From Closterium sp. NIES-65 (lineage: Eukaryota > Streptophyta > Zygnematophyceae > Desmidiales > Closteriaceae): DNA of 64,000 nucleotides. Of this stretch, positions 1 through 12,017 are shown one piece after another. The position numbers and the translations under genes were made by a program. The stretch is from positions 1,116,001 through 1,180,000 of the forward strand of contig CANXME010002010.1 of the NCBI GenBank assembly GCA_948144175.1, read 5' to 3'. Every line of letters starts with the position of its first letter. The first letter of the stretch is position 1. Under the pieces are notes generated by a model. That model saw only the letters and a program-made list of their open reading frames with translations. It had not been told where the DNA came from and made no database searches.

Positions 1-2330
1 TAAATGCCCCATCTCGCACGACTGGCGAATTTCCCGATGGTCGATGTCGGCGGGCGGTATCGCACCATACACCCCCATACGCGGAGCATGGACGTGTCCC
101 CCTTAGTCCCGGTCCATTTCACGTGTGGGGACAAGTTGCCGAGGATGGCGGTGGACAGCAGGTTGTGCACCCGCACGGCATGATGCATCGCGTAGGTCCA
201 GTAGGTCTGTGGCAGCTTTGACTGCTTCATCAGCGCCCGTACCTTCGTCATGATTGTGCGGTTCGTCCGCTCGGCTACGCCCTGCTGCTGATGTGCGTAG
301 GGGAGAGAGATGTGGTGCTCAATCCCCTTTTGCGAAAGGTAATCTTGCATCTGCTTGATCCTGAATTCTGCAGCGCCGTCAGATTGCCAGATCTTCAGTT
401 TCTTCCCGGACTGCAGCTTCGCGTGTGCTAGCCATAGGCGGAATATCTCATAGGCTCTGTTGCGTGACTCAACGTTTGCGACCCACACGTGGCGTGTTCC
501 AGCGTCGATGAAGGTAAGCGTGTACATTTCGTCGTCAACTCCGCAGTGCCCCACGTTCAAGAAATCGCTGTACACCTTGTGCAGCTTGGGGTAGCGGTTC
601 GTCCCTGGCTCGAGCAGCGGGAACGGCTGGTGGTTTCGTGCGGCTTCAGGGCAGACGGTGCAGTTGCGCGGATGTGTCCCGCCTCTCACTTTAGTACCAT
701 CTGGGCACAGGAGCGCTCCAGGAGTGAAGACGCCTGCGTCGATGCAGTTTTTAAGCGTCGCGCGTGAAGGATGTCCAAGAAGCTAGTGCCAGAGTGCATC
801 GTCAGCGCGAAAGCGGGAGGTGCGCATGTAGCGCGCGAGAGCTTCTTCGGGATCTTCGTCAGGTATAGGGGCAGGTTCTGCTGCTACCTCTTCTCGTGCT
901 TCTTCTTCGTCGTTGGCGGTGGTCATTATTAGCGCCAAAAACTCTCTGTAGCGGATTTCGAAGAGAGGAATATTGGTCTCAGGGATGGTTCCGGGGACAA
1001 AGGTGGATTCACGTGGTTCAGGTGCAGGTCCGTAGACGGTGGGACGCGGGGTCGACGGCTCGTTGCCCTAGTCGACGGTGTCCCAGGGATTGCGATGCGG
1101 TGGGTTGTCAGGAGGGGGTAATGCGAGTGGAACGTGGCGTGGTGGACGACCAAGGGGAACAGCTGCAGGAGCATCTTCTTCTTCTTCTCCCCCCTTTTGT
1201 TCTTCGTGGGAAGTTCCCCAGCCGCTGTTGTCGGTGCTAGTTGCGGCGCCCCATCTACCGCGTGCGTTGGCCCAGGTTCCGCCGCTGTTTCCCGAACCAC
1301 CGGTGTCGCTCGTTCCCCATCCGCCAGCGCTTCCCCACCCCCCTTCATTGGAGGCACTTTCTTCCGCTTCAGCTCCCCACGCGCCGCAGGTGAACATTCC
1401 GCGTGCTTCGGCGAGACTTTATTGGCGAAGCTCTTCAGCTTCGCGGCGCGCCAGTTCTTCTTCCTGCTCCACGGTGAGTCTCTTCGACGGGTCGCGTCGA
1501 TGAAAGTAAATTTCCAAAAATATTTCGTGGGTGTAGGGTCGCGGCACGCCATGCGCATCAAAGGTTCCGTTGCCAGTGCCGGCAGCATTCCTTGCAGGTG
1601 TTGGGAGGGGGGTCCAATGAGAGGTTATTCTGGCGTGCCGAACACGCCCCACGTGGTGACTTCAAGCTCTAGTTGTGACATTCCTTCCTCTGGAGGCGCG
1701 TGGCGCTCGGCTTTGGCGATGGCGGCGAGTCCGCGGCCGGCGATTGCGCTTGTTGATGCTGTTGGTGTGTGGAAGTCTCTGCAAATGCCGTCTGGGTCAG
1801 GATCGTGTGGCGCTGTTTTGCGTGGGTGGGGATGATGCGGCACCCACGGTCTGCCGTCAGGGTGCTTCCAGTCCCTGCGGTGGATATGATCGAAGCGCAG
1901 TGGCACGAGATCGATTAGCTCGTGCAAGTCACCGCTGCAGTCGGGGATGTCGAAGTCCAGGACATACACTCCATTTTCAGGGTGTGCTCGTCTGATCTGC
2001 GTGCGAAGGAAAGTCCTTGATTCATAGTGCAGCAGGATGTCGCGTGTTGTGCGATCCGTGCTGAGATCAACGCCGCACTCCATGAGCTGTGCGGCAGAAA
2101 GCAAGTTGAAGCGTAGGTTCTGGACGATCAGCACATCGTTGAGCGTGATGTGCGTGCGGCTTCCACGTGCTTTGAGCTCGACGATGCCTTTCGCGTTTGC
2201 GCGCAGGTGGGTGTTGTTAGCCACGGTGACGTAGGTGACTATGGGGGTGGCGATGGCGTTGGATATGTAACGCTCGGAGCCCACCATATGCTGGCCGCGG
2301 CAGCTGTCCAGGTACCAGGTGTTGTAGCAC
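1..2330 (-). pseudogene. copia A pol (protease and integrase parts)
   Basis: Reading leftwards, a protease-like segment (WYLDS near 2310) is followed by a long spacer of low similarity. A pre-integrase Cys/His region follows near 690-660 and then an integrase core (DGAAEF, HHISLPYAHQQQGVAERTNR) up to the window edge. Domain order PR-IN before RT identifies copia rather than gypsy. It is broken in a few places and incomplete at the left. Confidence 0.8.
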
Positions 2331-3447
2331 TTGTTGTCGTCACGTGCGAGCAGCGCCAGTCGCGGCGTGACGATATGCGGGGTGTCGAACTTCACAAATT
2401 TCTCGCGCGAGAGCCAATCAAGTGGCGCCACCCGCATGTTAGGTATGTGCGGGGGACTTTCAAGCAGCGGGACTGGGAGGTTCTAGTCCTGGTCGTCGTC
2501 GTCGGTGAAGTCATGGCGCAGACTGAACGCATTGTTGTTGGAGAACGCGCTAATGGGATGCGGTGCTGGCTCAGGTGAAGGTGAGCGCACGCGGCGACGA
2601 CGCGACTTGCCCGTCATGGCCATGTTGCTCATTACGTTGCATACGGGAGCAGTCGGTGATGGCTCCTGCTGCTGATGCTGAACCGCTGGGTTCAGGTTGC
2701 GCGCGGGTGGGGGTTGATAGCCCTGGGCTGGACGCACGTCGCATCGTGCGTCTTGTCGGCTGGTCCAGTTGCTCGGATTGGTCTGGCGAGGGTGAAATCG
2801 GTACTTGCATCGATCCGCCAAATGCCCGAAGTTTCTGCAGATCTTGCAGTAGAGGCGCCGCGGCCGTCGCTCTTCGTTGTTGTCGGCGTTGAAGGCGAGC
2901 CGTTCACGTTCTCGTCGTGGCGCTGGTCGCTGCTGGTCCATATCCCATTGTTCGACGAGAAGGGCGGCGCAAAGGGCGGCCTTTGAGATGACTTCCTGCT
3001 GTCGGAGAAGCGCCTTGTAGGGCCGCCACTTTGGGCCGAGCCCTTGGAGCACGATGTTCACGAGGATTTCCTCCGAAAACAAACTTCCCAGCTTCGCAAT
3101 TTGGTCGCGAAGGCTCCGACAGCGATTGATGGAGCTGTTGGCCTTCTCCCTTGAGGGCATTTTGGTCTCCAGTAATTGCTGGAGTAGCCGGCTCGAAGAG
3201 ACTGAGTCCTTTGGCTGATACGCACCGTTCAGATGGCGCCAAGCGTCGAGGGCTGGAGCAGCCGATGTCTTGTACGAGCGGATGTTCAACTGCTCCGCCG
3301 GCGACATGTTACGCAGGAGGATTCCGAATGCTATCAGGGACTCGTTGTAATAGCGAGTCCTGGCGCCGTCGGTGTCCTCAGCAGGCTCCGCGTAGGTGCC
3401 GTCGAAGTAATGGAAGATTTGAGCGTTCTGCAACAGGAGCTCCAATT

Positions 3448-3793
3448 TGTCAGAGGTCCACTGGTGATCCCCGATTGATCCTAGGGAAGGGTTACAGGCA
3501 CGTTGGCCTCGGGGGTTATGGGCGCACTGACCCGATACTTAACAAGCCCTTTTATCCCAATGGTCTAGTGGTTGGGATTCTGACATGGTATCAGAGCGAA
3601 GGTCTCGGGTTCGAATCCCGGTGTATGCACTTCGGGCATCCTTGTACGGGGGGGGTATCAGAGGTCCACTGGTGATCCCCGATTGATCCTAGGGAAGGGT
3701 TACAGGCACGTTGGCCTGGGGGGTTATAAGCGCACTGACCCGCTACTTAATAAGCCCTTTTATCCCAATGGTCTAGTGGTTGGGATTCTGACA
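3448..3793 (+). mobile_element. TRIM (miniature LTR element) inserted in copia A gag
   Basis: Two 138-bp direct repeats (3448-3585 and 3656-3793, differing at about 6 positions) begin TGTCAGA or TATCAGA and end TCTGACA. They flank a 70-bp internal segment. The internal segment starts exactly at the first repeat with TGGTATCAGAGC (3586-3597), the standard plant LTR primer-binding site, and ends in a purine run (GGGGGGGG, about 3648-3655) directly before the second repeat. The element is bounded by 5-bp target duplications CAATT (3443-3447 and 3794-3798). It has no coding capacity, so it is non-autonomous. It looks structurally whole. Confidence 0.9.
3554..3628 (+). promoter_or_regulatory. tRNA-like Pol III A/B-box module spanning the TRIM LTR/PBS junction
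   Basis: TGGTCTAGTGG (3561-3571) matches the Pol III A box and GGTTCGAATCC (3608-3618) matches the B box exactly, at tRNA-like spacing (36 nt). Between them CTGA (3580-3583) can pair with TCAG (3591-3594), closing a 7-nt loop CATGGTA like an anticodon arm. A 5-bp T arm surrounds TTCGAAT, and GTCT/GGAT can form a D arm. No acceptor stem pairs, so this is not a tRNA gene. The LTR end (3585) lies inside the anticodon-like loop. The D-arm region resembles tRNA-Glu/Gln, which is inference by eye. Confidence 0.7.
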
Positions 3794-4259
3794 CAATTCG
3801 AAGCTCCAGGTATAGAAATCTCTGCCGTCAAAGCAGGTACTTAACTTTGTTTTTTATAAGCTTAGAAACCTTGATTGCGCAGAGAGAATTGCCTCTTCAT
3901 TGGGACGGGGAGCCCTGGGGGTTAAACCATTCGTGTCAAGGGAGAAAGTTTGCTGGGCGGGGTTCTGGCCAGTTGGGACCGGTTGTGAGGATGTTCCCGC
4001 GTCGCCGTTCCGCGATGTTTGGAGCCCTTGCTCCAAGCTGGTTAGTCGTTGGAGAAAGTTGTGCGAGGACTTCGGTTCCGATTGTCGCCGTATCCTAACT
4101 TGTCGCAGCCAGGTTGGTTTGCGCTTCAGCCGTCAGATTAGTCTGACCATCAGATCCTCCGGCCATTCTCACACGCGAGCGTGTGCCGGGCGCCACTTTT
4201 CGAATGTCGTAATCTTCAGGAGTGGTAGTGCGAAGAATTCCCAAGTCGCTCTAATACCA

Positions 4260-4699
4260 TGTTGCAATCAAAGGATGATCGCTGCCAGGATCTTCTCAGG
4301 AATGTTTGCATGCAGATAGGTAGACTAGGTGGGCCCTTGACCTCAATAGCAGAGTGAATGTAAAATGCTTGAGATGAATTAAAACATGCAAATACAATGA
4401 TATAAATACGAGTACAGGGGAATTCGAATCAACCTAGCTAGCCATGTACTCTAAGGAGTACATTCCCTTATTCAAATTCATTCCCAACCGTGCGGCGCGT
4501 ACAGTTACGAAACCATTCCCGCCAGAACCCTCCTGCCTGTAGCTGCCCGATGCCGTGTGCTCCGGCGGTTCAGATGCATCCCAACTGTCTGACGCTTCGA
4601 GTCAATTCTGACTCTTCGCATTCGTTCTCGATACTACATGTTTCCTTAGTTGCGGTCGGGAGTGCACAGTAATGTTCTTACACATTACTATTCGTAACA
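4260..4699 (-). repeat. 5' LTR of copia A
   Basis: A 440-bp segment starts TGTTGC and ends GTAACA on the plus strand, a short inverted TGTT...AACA pair typical of LTR ends. It lies directly next to a primer-binding site (GCTCTAATACCA at 4248-4259, complementary form TGGTATTAGAGC). The right boundary abuts sequence homologous to the 3' untranslated part of other short-LTR copia copies, which supports 4699 as the insertion edge. The partner LTR is outside the window, so the length is inferred from one copy. Confidence 0.65.
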
Positions 4700-4829
4700 A
4701 AACAAAGCTCAGGGTGGATCACAGTGTCACCACACAATCTGAGCACAAGCAACAAAGGCCACAAGGCCAGTCCAAGAGTTCACAAAGGTGTATGGCAAGC
4801 GTACAAGCAAAGCAAACGGTCAACTCAAG

Positions 4830-7096
4830 CCTACACACGACTAGAACCTGTGTTAACAAGACCTAACTGCACACAACACCTCTTGTTGTCACAAGGCGGA
4901 AGCGCCTTGGTAAAGATGTCTGCAGTGTTGGCCTCGGACTCCACAAACTCAAAGCGAGCCTGTCCAAGTCTCTGCAACTTTTGCAGAAGAAAGTACCTGA
5001 CGTTAATGTGCTTCACTCTGCTCTTCAGTCGCAGCTCTCAACAGAGGAGAATCGACGCCTTGTTGTGAACAAGGTAGGTGCAGAGCTCGGCCGCTCACCA
5101 AGATCGGCGAGCAAGAAGGTCAACCAACGCAGCTCCTGTGCCGCCATGGCACCAGCGTAGATCTCAGCCTCAGCTGTAGAGGTCGAGACCGAAGAGGAGC
5201 GCGTGGACCTCCACGAAACAGCTCCAGAACCCAAGCTGAAACAGTACCCCTGAGTAGACCTGTGAGTCTCAACGTCGTCAGCGTAAGAAGAGTCACAGTG
5301 ACCAGGATGTACGACAAATTGCTGCCCTCCAAGAACTAGCCCCACGCCTGATGTCGTCACTAGGTACTTTACCGCCCTCACAGCTGCCGTCCTGTGAACA
5401 GGACGGTGTCTACCTGGCGCAAAAAAGCGAGCAAGGATGCTGAGAGGGAAGGCGAGGTCCGGGCGAGTACAAGTCATCCGGTACATGAGGCAGCCCACCA
5501 ACTCTGTGTAGGGACCACTAGACTCAAACGGCTCGTCAGGAAAGGGTCCAGTAAGTCTGTGGTCAACAGCAAGAGGTCTGCGCTGTACTGTGGAGTGCTG
5601 AAGCTCGAACCGCTGAAGAACCTACTGCACCATGTGTGAGTGTGAGAGTATAATGGTGCGAGCAGCTCTGTCTAGGGGATTTGCAGGCCAAGGTAGTGGC
5701 GCAACTCACCAAGGTCAGTGCACGTGTGTCTCTTCTGCAGTTCGGACTTCACGTCTGCCAAGGCAACCCTATTGGCAGTGGCAAAAACCAGGTCGTCGAC
5801 GTAGACTAGAATAAAGAAAGGTGTGGAGCCACGACACACGAACAGCGACGGGTCGGCAGAAGACGGCTGGAAACCAAGGTCAGAGAGGGTAGAACAAAGG
5901 GTGTCGTGCCACTCACGAGGAGCCTGACGGAGACCGTAGACAGGTCGCCTCAGCCTCCACTGGGTCTCAGGAGGGAAAGTGCCAGTGAAGGTAGAGGGAC
6001 AACGCAGCCACACCTCCTCGTGAAGGCTACCTTGAAGGAAAGCAGTGGAGAAGTCGAGAGAGTGTAACTCGTAGTCTCTCTGTGCTGCTACGTGTAGTAA
6101 CACCCGAAGAGTGGTCATCTTCAGGGTAGGTGCGAAGGTCTGAAAGAAGTCAACTCCCTCGTGCTGACTAAAACCTCTAGCCTCATAGCGAGCCTTGAAG
6201 ATAGGAGGAGATCCCGGTGGCCGCTTCGCCCTGTAAATCCACATGCCATCGACTACGTTCGCCCCAGGGGGGGGAACCTTGTCGACGTATGTGCCCGTGG
6301 ATCTGTAGGAGGCCATCTCTTCGTCCATGGCAGCTCTCCACTAAGAGGCCCAAGGCCCTGACACTGCCTCAGCGTAAGTGCGAGGAGTCGGTATGTCAAG
6401 GGCGTCGGGGTCTCCCACAGGGGAGAGCAGCATGGCACAGAGATGAGGGGAAGTGGCTGCCAGGAACTCCAGCTCAATCTGCTTGTCCTCTAGGGCGTCA
6501 CAGCCAAGGGCAGACTCACCCCCGACGGCCAAAGGACTGGTAGGAGGAGCAACCACGAGACAAGTGGCATAGTCAAGGCGGCGAATAGTGGCAAACTCAG
6601 TGACGACGACAGTAAGGGCGGAGACAGAGGATAGAGAGGCGAGAACACAGGGGAGAACAGGTCGGTACGTGCGGTAGTAGTTAGTGATAGGAGTAGAGAG
6701 GGAAGCAATGAAGGCTGACTCAGGAGGAGAAGGAAGCACAGACTAAGACGAACGAGGCGGACTAGGACGAAACAGGGTAGTACGAAGGTCAGTGAGAGCG
6801 ACAGGGGACAAGGGACGAGCACGAGGAGAGCGATGAGAGGGCCAAGAGGGCAAAGGAGGGGGAGACAACGGAGTCGGAGAACGAGGGAGAACATCTGGGG
6901 AGGAGTCAGAAGGAGGAAACGTGGGACCGTAGACAGGAGGAGAGGGAGAGGGGAGACCGAGGGTCCGAAGACCAGAGACAGGAGGAGGAGGTGGCTGCGG
7001 CTGCTGCTCCTTGTGCGGCTGCGACAGCTGCGACTGCTGCTGCTGCTCCTGCGGCTGCTGCTGCTGCTGTTGCTACTGCTGTTGTTGTTGCTGCTG

Positions 7097-7183
<87 letters not shown>

Positions 7184-9330
7184 ATCCTCCAGCCGCTGCC
7201 GCTTCTGCTGCTCCACCTCCAGCCGCTGCCGCTTCTGCTGCTCCACCTCCAGCCGCTGCAACTCTCTCTCCTCTCTCTCTAACTCCCACTGCTCCTCACG
7301 GGCAGGGCGAACACAAGCCTGGTGCCGGGTCGGGTAGGGGTGGGGGTAGGAGTAGTGTCCGGGGCCGCGGTAGCCCCAGGACCACCCTCCAAAGCACCCG
7401 GCGCACCACCCCCAGAGGCGGTACCACCAACAGCAACACGGCCAGGCTCACAAGGACCCGAAGGGGGCGCACCCGCACCCCCAGACGTAGAACCCCCAAA
7501 GTCAGCACCACCTACACCAGCTCCCTGAAGACGAGAGTCTCCTGCAGCCTCGGGCTCAGCCCCAACTCCAGCACCCCCAGAGCTAGCACCGACAGGGTCC
7601 TCGCCACAAACACCGGCTCCCGCAGGGTCTGCCGCAGGCTGCGAGGAGGACTGCGGGGAAGGAGGTTGTACTTGAGGGGCTACCGAAGGGGGAGGGGTAG
7701 CGTGGGACACACCTGACGGGGCTGGACCAGGGGGGGAGGCTGTACCGGGGGAGCAAGAGGGGGAGCGGAAGTCAGGAAGAGAGGGGGAGGAGGAACCGGG
7801 AGACCTCGGCAGGGGTACTTGACGTAGTAGGGGACGGACTCGTCGAAACCAACGTCACGCGAGTCAAAGAACTGGTGAAGGGGAGGGTAGTAAAAGGTGA
7901 AGTCAGAGGAGTCCTCTAAGAAACCAAGGAAGATACAAGGAACGACGCGAGGCGAGATCTTGTCCGCGGAGGTGTCGGGAACAAGAGCCAAGCAACCCCA
8001 GGCACAAAACCGCGACGCAACACTAGGGGACCCGGTCCAAAGACTAGTCGGTGAAACCTCTGGCCGAGAGACGTGGCCAGAGGTTCAGCTGGTGAGCGGC
8101 GTACCTAACCGCGTAGGGCCACTGAAAATGGGGGGTCAGGGCATGAGTCAAGGAGGTGCGGGCGATCTCCATGACCAAGCCTATGCGGCGCTCAGCAACC
8201 CCATTCTGCTGTGGGGACTCTGGAAGCGTCCACGACTGACGAATGCCCTGCTCGCGACAGAATCCAGCGAGAATTCCGGAGCGAAACTCACCCCCACGGT
8301 CGGATTGAAGACACCTGACTCGACGACCACGAGTGCCCTCAGTGGTAAGCAACCGCCTGATCAACGTATTAGTCATCTCAAACTTATTCGCAAGGGGGAA
8401 CACTGTGGTGTAGCGGGAGTAGTAGTCAACGACCACCAGAAAGAAACGCTCACGCTCAAGGCCAAGGCGAGAGGCGGGGCCCCAGACGCCCAAGTGGAGC
8501 GTCTCAAAAGGCTCGGTGGCCGGACGAAGGGAGGAGGATTGAGGGGTGGCGCGCAACCTACCCTTGACGCAGGGACCGCACGGTGGTGCAAGCGAAGGCG
8601 GCAGCGACGGCAAGACACGTGGGAGGCCTAAAACAAGACGCTGACGAGACATAGTGCGTAGATGAGGGAGAGACGGGTGCCCCATCCGGTGGTGCCACAG
8701 AACGGTGGGGTGGGCAAGTGACATGCAGGAGCACGACGCAGCAAGTGGACAAGACACGGGAACCTGACCAAACGCAGCTACCTGGGGGACGTAGCAACCT
8801 GGTGAGACGCAGGGACCAGACTGGGGGAAGGATCAGGGGCCGGCGGCAGTAGTCGCTGCTGCTGCTGCTGCTGCCCACTAAAGCTAGTGTAAAGTGTGTA
8901 GAGACCAGAGCCCAGCTCAGCTGTAAAGGTGGCAAGAGGCGTGTTAGTGTCTCCGCCAACACAAACTGCCGTCTCACCAGAGGGCTCAATCCACACACCC
9001 ACGTGCTGACTCACAAGAGGCCTCACGCCCACCAAGTTCCGCGAGAACGAGGGGACGTGGAAGCCAGTCAGAGACCCAGAGGGAACAGCAGGGCACGGAA
9101 GAGTAGTAGTGTAGCGAGCAGAGACTGGTCCCGAGGTGGGATCAGCCAGAGCCACAGAGACCGGCGCCGGAAGCAGAGTAAGTGTCGTGTTGTCCCAGAA
9201 GAAGCTGTGCGAAGCCCCAGAGTCCAAAGTGAAAGACAGCGAAGCGTCCTTCGAAGTAGCTCCTGGACTAGTATATACACAAGTGCCTACACTAGCAACA
9301 GGCCTCAGCAAGACTTTCACCTAAGCTAAC
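4830..9330 (-). pseudogene. copia B pol (PR, IN, RT, RNase H remains)
   Basis: Reading right to left, the domains are protease (TLDSGASHSFF), pre-integrase (HHRMGHPSLPHLR), integrase core (DRGGEF, PQQNGVAERRIG), spacer, reverse transcriptase (FSTAFLQGSLHEEVW, YVDDLVFA) and RNase H (STAEAEIYAG). This order is diagnostic of Ty1/copia. The spacer between IN and RT is unusually long and repetitive. It is a decayed fossil with several interruptions. Confidence 0.85.
7027..7183. repeat. CTG/CAG trinucleotide tract in the copia B IN-RT spacer
   Basis: Nearly uninterrupted CTG on the plus strand encodes about 40-50 mostly glutamine residues in the sense (minus) direction of copia B. Matching but shorter Gln-rich tracts lie at the same place in copia G (about 45840-45930) and in the fragment at 22570-22640. 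Confidence 0.9.
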
Positions 9331-9529
9331 AACACTCGAGTAAAGAGAGTCAGAAGCACTAGAGTGAATAACAGCATACAATGCATGAGGAGTTCCTAAG
9401 AGAGCAACCAACTGAAAAGCTGACCTGCCCCAAAGAGCGGAGCCGTAAGTCTGAACAAGAGGAAACCAGTCAGGGGTAGGGCCGCCAACGTCGAAGGCCA
9501 AACGAACTGTGTCAGTGAGCTGAGAAAAG

Positions 9530-10780
9530 CACTAGCTAGGAGGGTGGGTGCGGCCACAAGGCTGGCCTCGGCGAGCACCTGTCAAAAGCTGATAGGTGCA
9601 CGAAGGGTTAACAACACCTCGCTGAGGCTGACGCTGTCCTGGCCCCAAAACCTGCTGCTGCCGCTGCTGCTGCGGGGGCTGCTGCAAGGGGAGGGGCTGT
9701 TGCTGCTGCTGCTGCCGCTGGGCCAGGTACCACGCCGCTCCTCCACCCGCCGCGGCCGGCAGACCAGAAGGTGGCTGACGAGCCCGGGCGTCGCCTCCAC
9801 CAGCTGCAGTAGCGGAGTTACCGGCCGCTGCACGGGACGCCTCTCCAGGCGTTGCACTCCCGCCGCCACCAGTTGGCACGCCACCCCCGCCACCTCCGCC
9901 GCCAACGCCTCCACCGCCGCCGCCACCTGTACCATGACCGCCCCTCTTGCCACCTCTACCTCGAGACCGATAAGAAGTTGTAACACCAGCTGCGCTCACG
10001 TCAGTAGCAACAGTGGCGAGAGAGGTTGTAAAGGTGGGCAGCTGAAGGACAGTGCACCCGTGGAATAGTGGAGGGGGCACATCACCAGAGGCGGAGGCTA
10101 CGAAGCAGAGGTTGCTCTCAACGTCCTTGAGCGTAGACTCAAGTACCTCGATAGTGAGCTCACTAGGGTGCTTCAGAAGAAGGGTGTCACGGACTGAGGC
10201 AAGGCGGTCAGGGAGGCTAGTGGCGATGAAACAGATAGTAATCGCCATGGGGGGAGAGAGCAGTGCAAGCTGTGCCTCAGTGCAAGCAGCGCAGTGGCTA
10301 GAATCAAGCGAGCGGAGGTGAGTGATCAAGTCAGCAGAGCGCTCAAACGAGGCGAGGTCGGAGAACAGGAACGGTAGGAAGAGTCGGCCAAGAGAGACAG
10401 TGGTGGGAGTAGTGTAGCGGGCCTTAATCGTAGTCAGGAACTCACTAGCAGTGCAAACCTGAGTGAAGTGGACCTCCTCAGACTCAGGGAGGAGGCTGCT
10501 AAGAGCAATGCAGACCGCAGCGTCACGCGACCTCCACGTCGTCTGGCCAGTATGTTGGCGGGTGAAGCGGTCCCTGGCTGCGTCGTCAGGGGCGGTGCCT
10601 AAAGGCGTAGGGTCGTCGGGCGCTGGAAGGTCACCAGTAGCGTGCGCCCAAAGGGACTCGCCCGCCTAGGGGTCGCCATAGTGTAAGTAGAAGCGACAAG
10701 TCCAGCGGTGGGTGGCACTGGTAGGGACGGTGGGCGGCTAGGGCAAGTCCGTGACGGGCGCAAAACGCGGGCGCAACGGG
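9530..10780 (-). pseudogene. copia B gag remains
   Basis: A helical capsid-like segment (ITHLRSLDSSHCAACTEAQ) is followed by a Gly-rich stretch and a C-terminal Cys motif CTYQLLTGARRGQPCGRTH. That motif recurs in the gags of copia C, E and K and replaces the usual CCHC knuckle. It is low-complexity and broken. The upstream limit is approximate. Confidence 0.7.
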
Positions 10781-10859
10781 GCTAGGGGCGGTCCTGCGGG
10801 AGACTGAACAAGTAGGCGCAGCGGTGCGAAGGAAGGGGCTAACGAGCGGGTCCATAGCG

Positions 10860-11330
10860 GACCTAACGAGGAGGTGCGGCGGTTGGCTGAACTGGCAGGC
10901 GCGGGGGTTGTAAGGGAGGGCCCACGGCGGCTTTAAGGGAGGACCCGCTGCGTGCCCAACGAGTAGGCGCGGTGGCGGGCGGTACGGGCAGGCGCGGCGG
11001 CTGTAAGGGAGAGCCCGCGGTGGCTTTAAAGGAGGGCCCGCGGCGGCTTTACGGGAGGGCCCGCGGCGGGCCTAACTAGCAGGCACGGCGACGGGACGAG
11101 CGGGCCCGCGGCCGGGCCTAACGAGCAGGTGCGGCGGCGGGCGGTACGGGCAGGTGCGGCGACAAAATGTGGGGCGCCGCGGCAACGAAATGCGGGGCGC
11201 CCCAGCGACGAAATGCAGGGCGTCGCGGCGACGAAATTCGGGGCGCCGTGGCGACGAAACACGGGGCGCCACGGCGACGAAATGCGGGGCGCCTCGGCGA
11301 CGACGAGCACGCGTTTAGGGCAGCGGGGGG
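10860..11330. repeat. minisatellite leader of copia B
   Basis: GC-rich tandem repeats lie between gag and the PBS. The clearest block (about 11158-11300) repeats a roughly 21-bp unit like GGCGACGAAATGCGGGGCGCC about six times. A second block nearby repeats GGGCCCGCGGCGGCTTTA-like units. Long open frames here are composition artefacts. Confidence 0.8.
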
Positions 11331-11803
11331 AGGACGCGACGCGACGGGCAGGGTGGGAGGGCACGTCGCGACGAGCAGCGGGGGAGGGCGTGGCGGGAGG
11401 GGAAGCCGGGGAGAGCGTGACGCTATGGGCAAGGGGGGAAGGCGCTACGCTACGCGGAAAGCGGGTCGGCGGAGCAAGCGCTAACGAACGAGCGAGACTG
11501 GATCGGGCCGGCGCTAACGAACGAGCGAATCTGGATCGGGCCGGCGCTAGGCTCGGGCAAGATAGGTACGAGAGAGCGAGACAGGCTTGGGCGGAACGAA
11601 AGAGGACAAGAGGTGCGGGATCCCACAGGAACCTAACCTAGGTGATACCATGTCAAGAATGCAAGTGTTGTGCTCTTGATGAGGGTTGGGGTACATATAC
11701 CGTCATACCCCGGATATAAGCACCACCCGCGGATAAGCGCCTAGCGCTTTTAATTGGCGTGTGGCGCTTATATCCGGTGCTCGATTATAAGCGCATACCT
11801 AAA

Positions 11804-11860
11804 AGGCTTACAGATTATAACCGCATACCTATACCGTACACATTATAACCGCCACCCTGG
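11804..11860. repeat. subterminal repeats of the Tigger-like element
   Basis: The motif ATTATAAGCGCATACCT is followed by ATTATAACCGCATACCT and then ATTATAACCGCCACC at close spacing. Similar TTATAA/CGC segments lie near the other end. Repeats of this kind near transposon ends are often transposase-binding sites; that role is inference here. Confidence 0.6.
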
Positions 11861-12017
11861 TTTTTTGTTGTTTTTTTAATTTGAAGATATTTTATACATT
11901 TAATCCACTAGCATATCATGTTACTTAATCTACAACTAGTTTATCTACTTCCAGTTAATCTACTTCTACCTACGAGCCTCACACAGGCTTCACCATTTTC
12001 TAGAATTCTACCCTACT

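Larger units (their letters stand above)
2480..3840 (-). pseudogene. copia A gag, interrupted by a TRIM
   Basis: The region encodes a copia-type capsid with an N-terminal FDGRDFYTW motif near 3830-3800, an alpha-helical middle part, and a zinc knuckle CKICRNFGHLADRC followed by a basic Arg-rich tail. Gag normally forms the cytoplasmic virus-like particle. Here the region is split by the miniature LTR element at 3448-3793 and is a fossil. Confidence 0.85.
1..4699 (-). mobile_element. Ty1/copia LTR retrotransposon A (left end outside window)
   Basis: This is a fossil copia element read right to left. Parts in element order are a 5' LTR (4260-4699), primer-binding site (4248-4259), leader (about 3850-4247), gag (about 2480-3840), protease (about 1940-2320) and integrase (about 1-790); the reverse transcriptase half lies beyond the left edge. 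The gag carries a canonical CCHC knuckle (CKICRNFGHLADRC), and the integrase core shows the HHISLPYAHQQQGVAERTNR signature. It belongs to a different lineage from the short-LTR copia copies elsewhere in the window. It is broken, with several interruptions including the TRIM insertion at 3448-3793. It appears to sit in the 3' end of element B, whose sequence resumes at 4700. Confidence 0.88.

Noticed and set aside
1134-1835. Long plus-strand open frames over copia A
   Set aside because: They are antisense to the protease/integrase spacer and have no recognisable domain.
3554-3628. A genuine tRNA gene (A box, B box, anticodon-like arm)
   Set aside because: No acceptor stem pairs, the base before the supposed anticodon is A instead of T, and the same module recurs in other TRIM copies at the LTR/PBS junction. 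It is part of the mobile element.
6991-7716. Long plus-strand open frame rich in Ala
   Set aside because: It is the antisense of the CAG tract and spacer of copia B; composition alone keeps the frame open.
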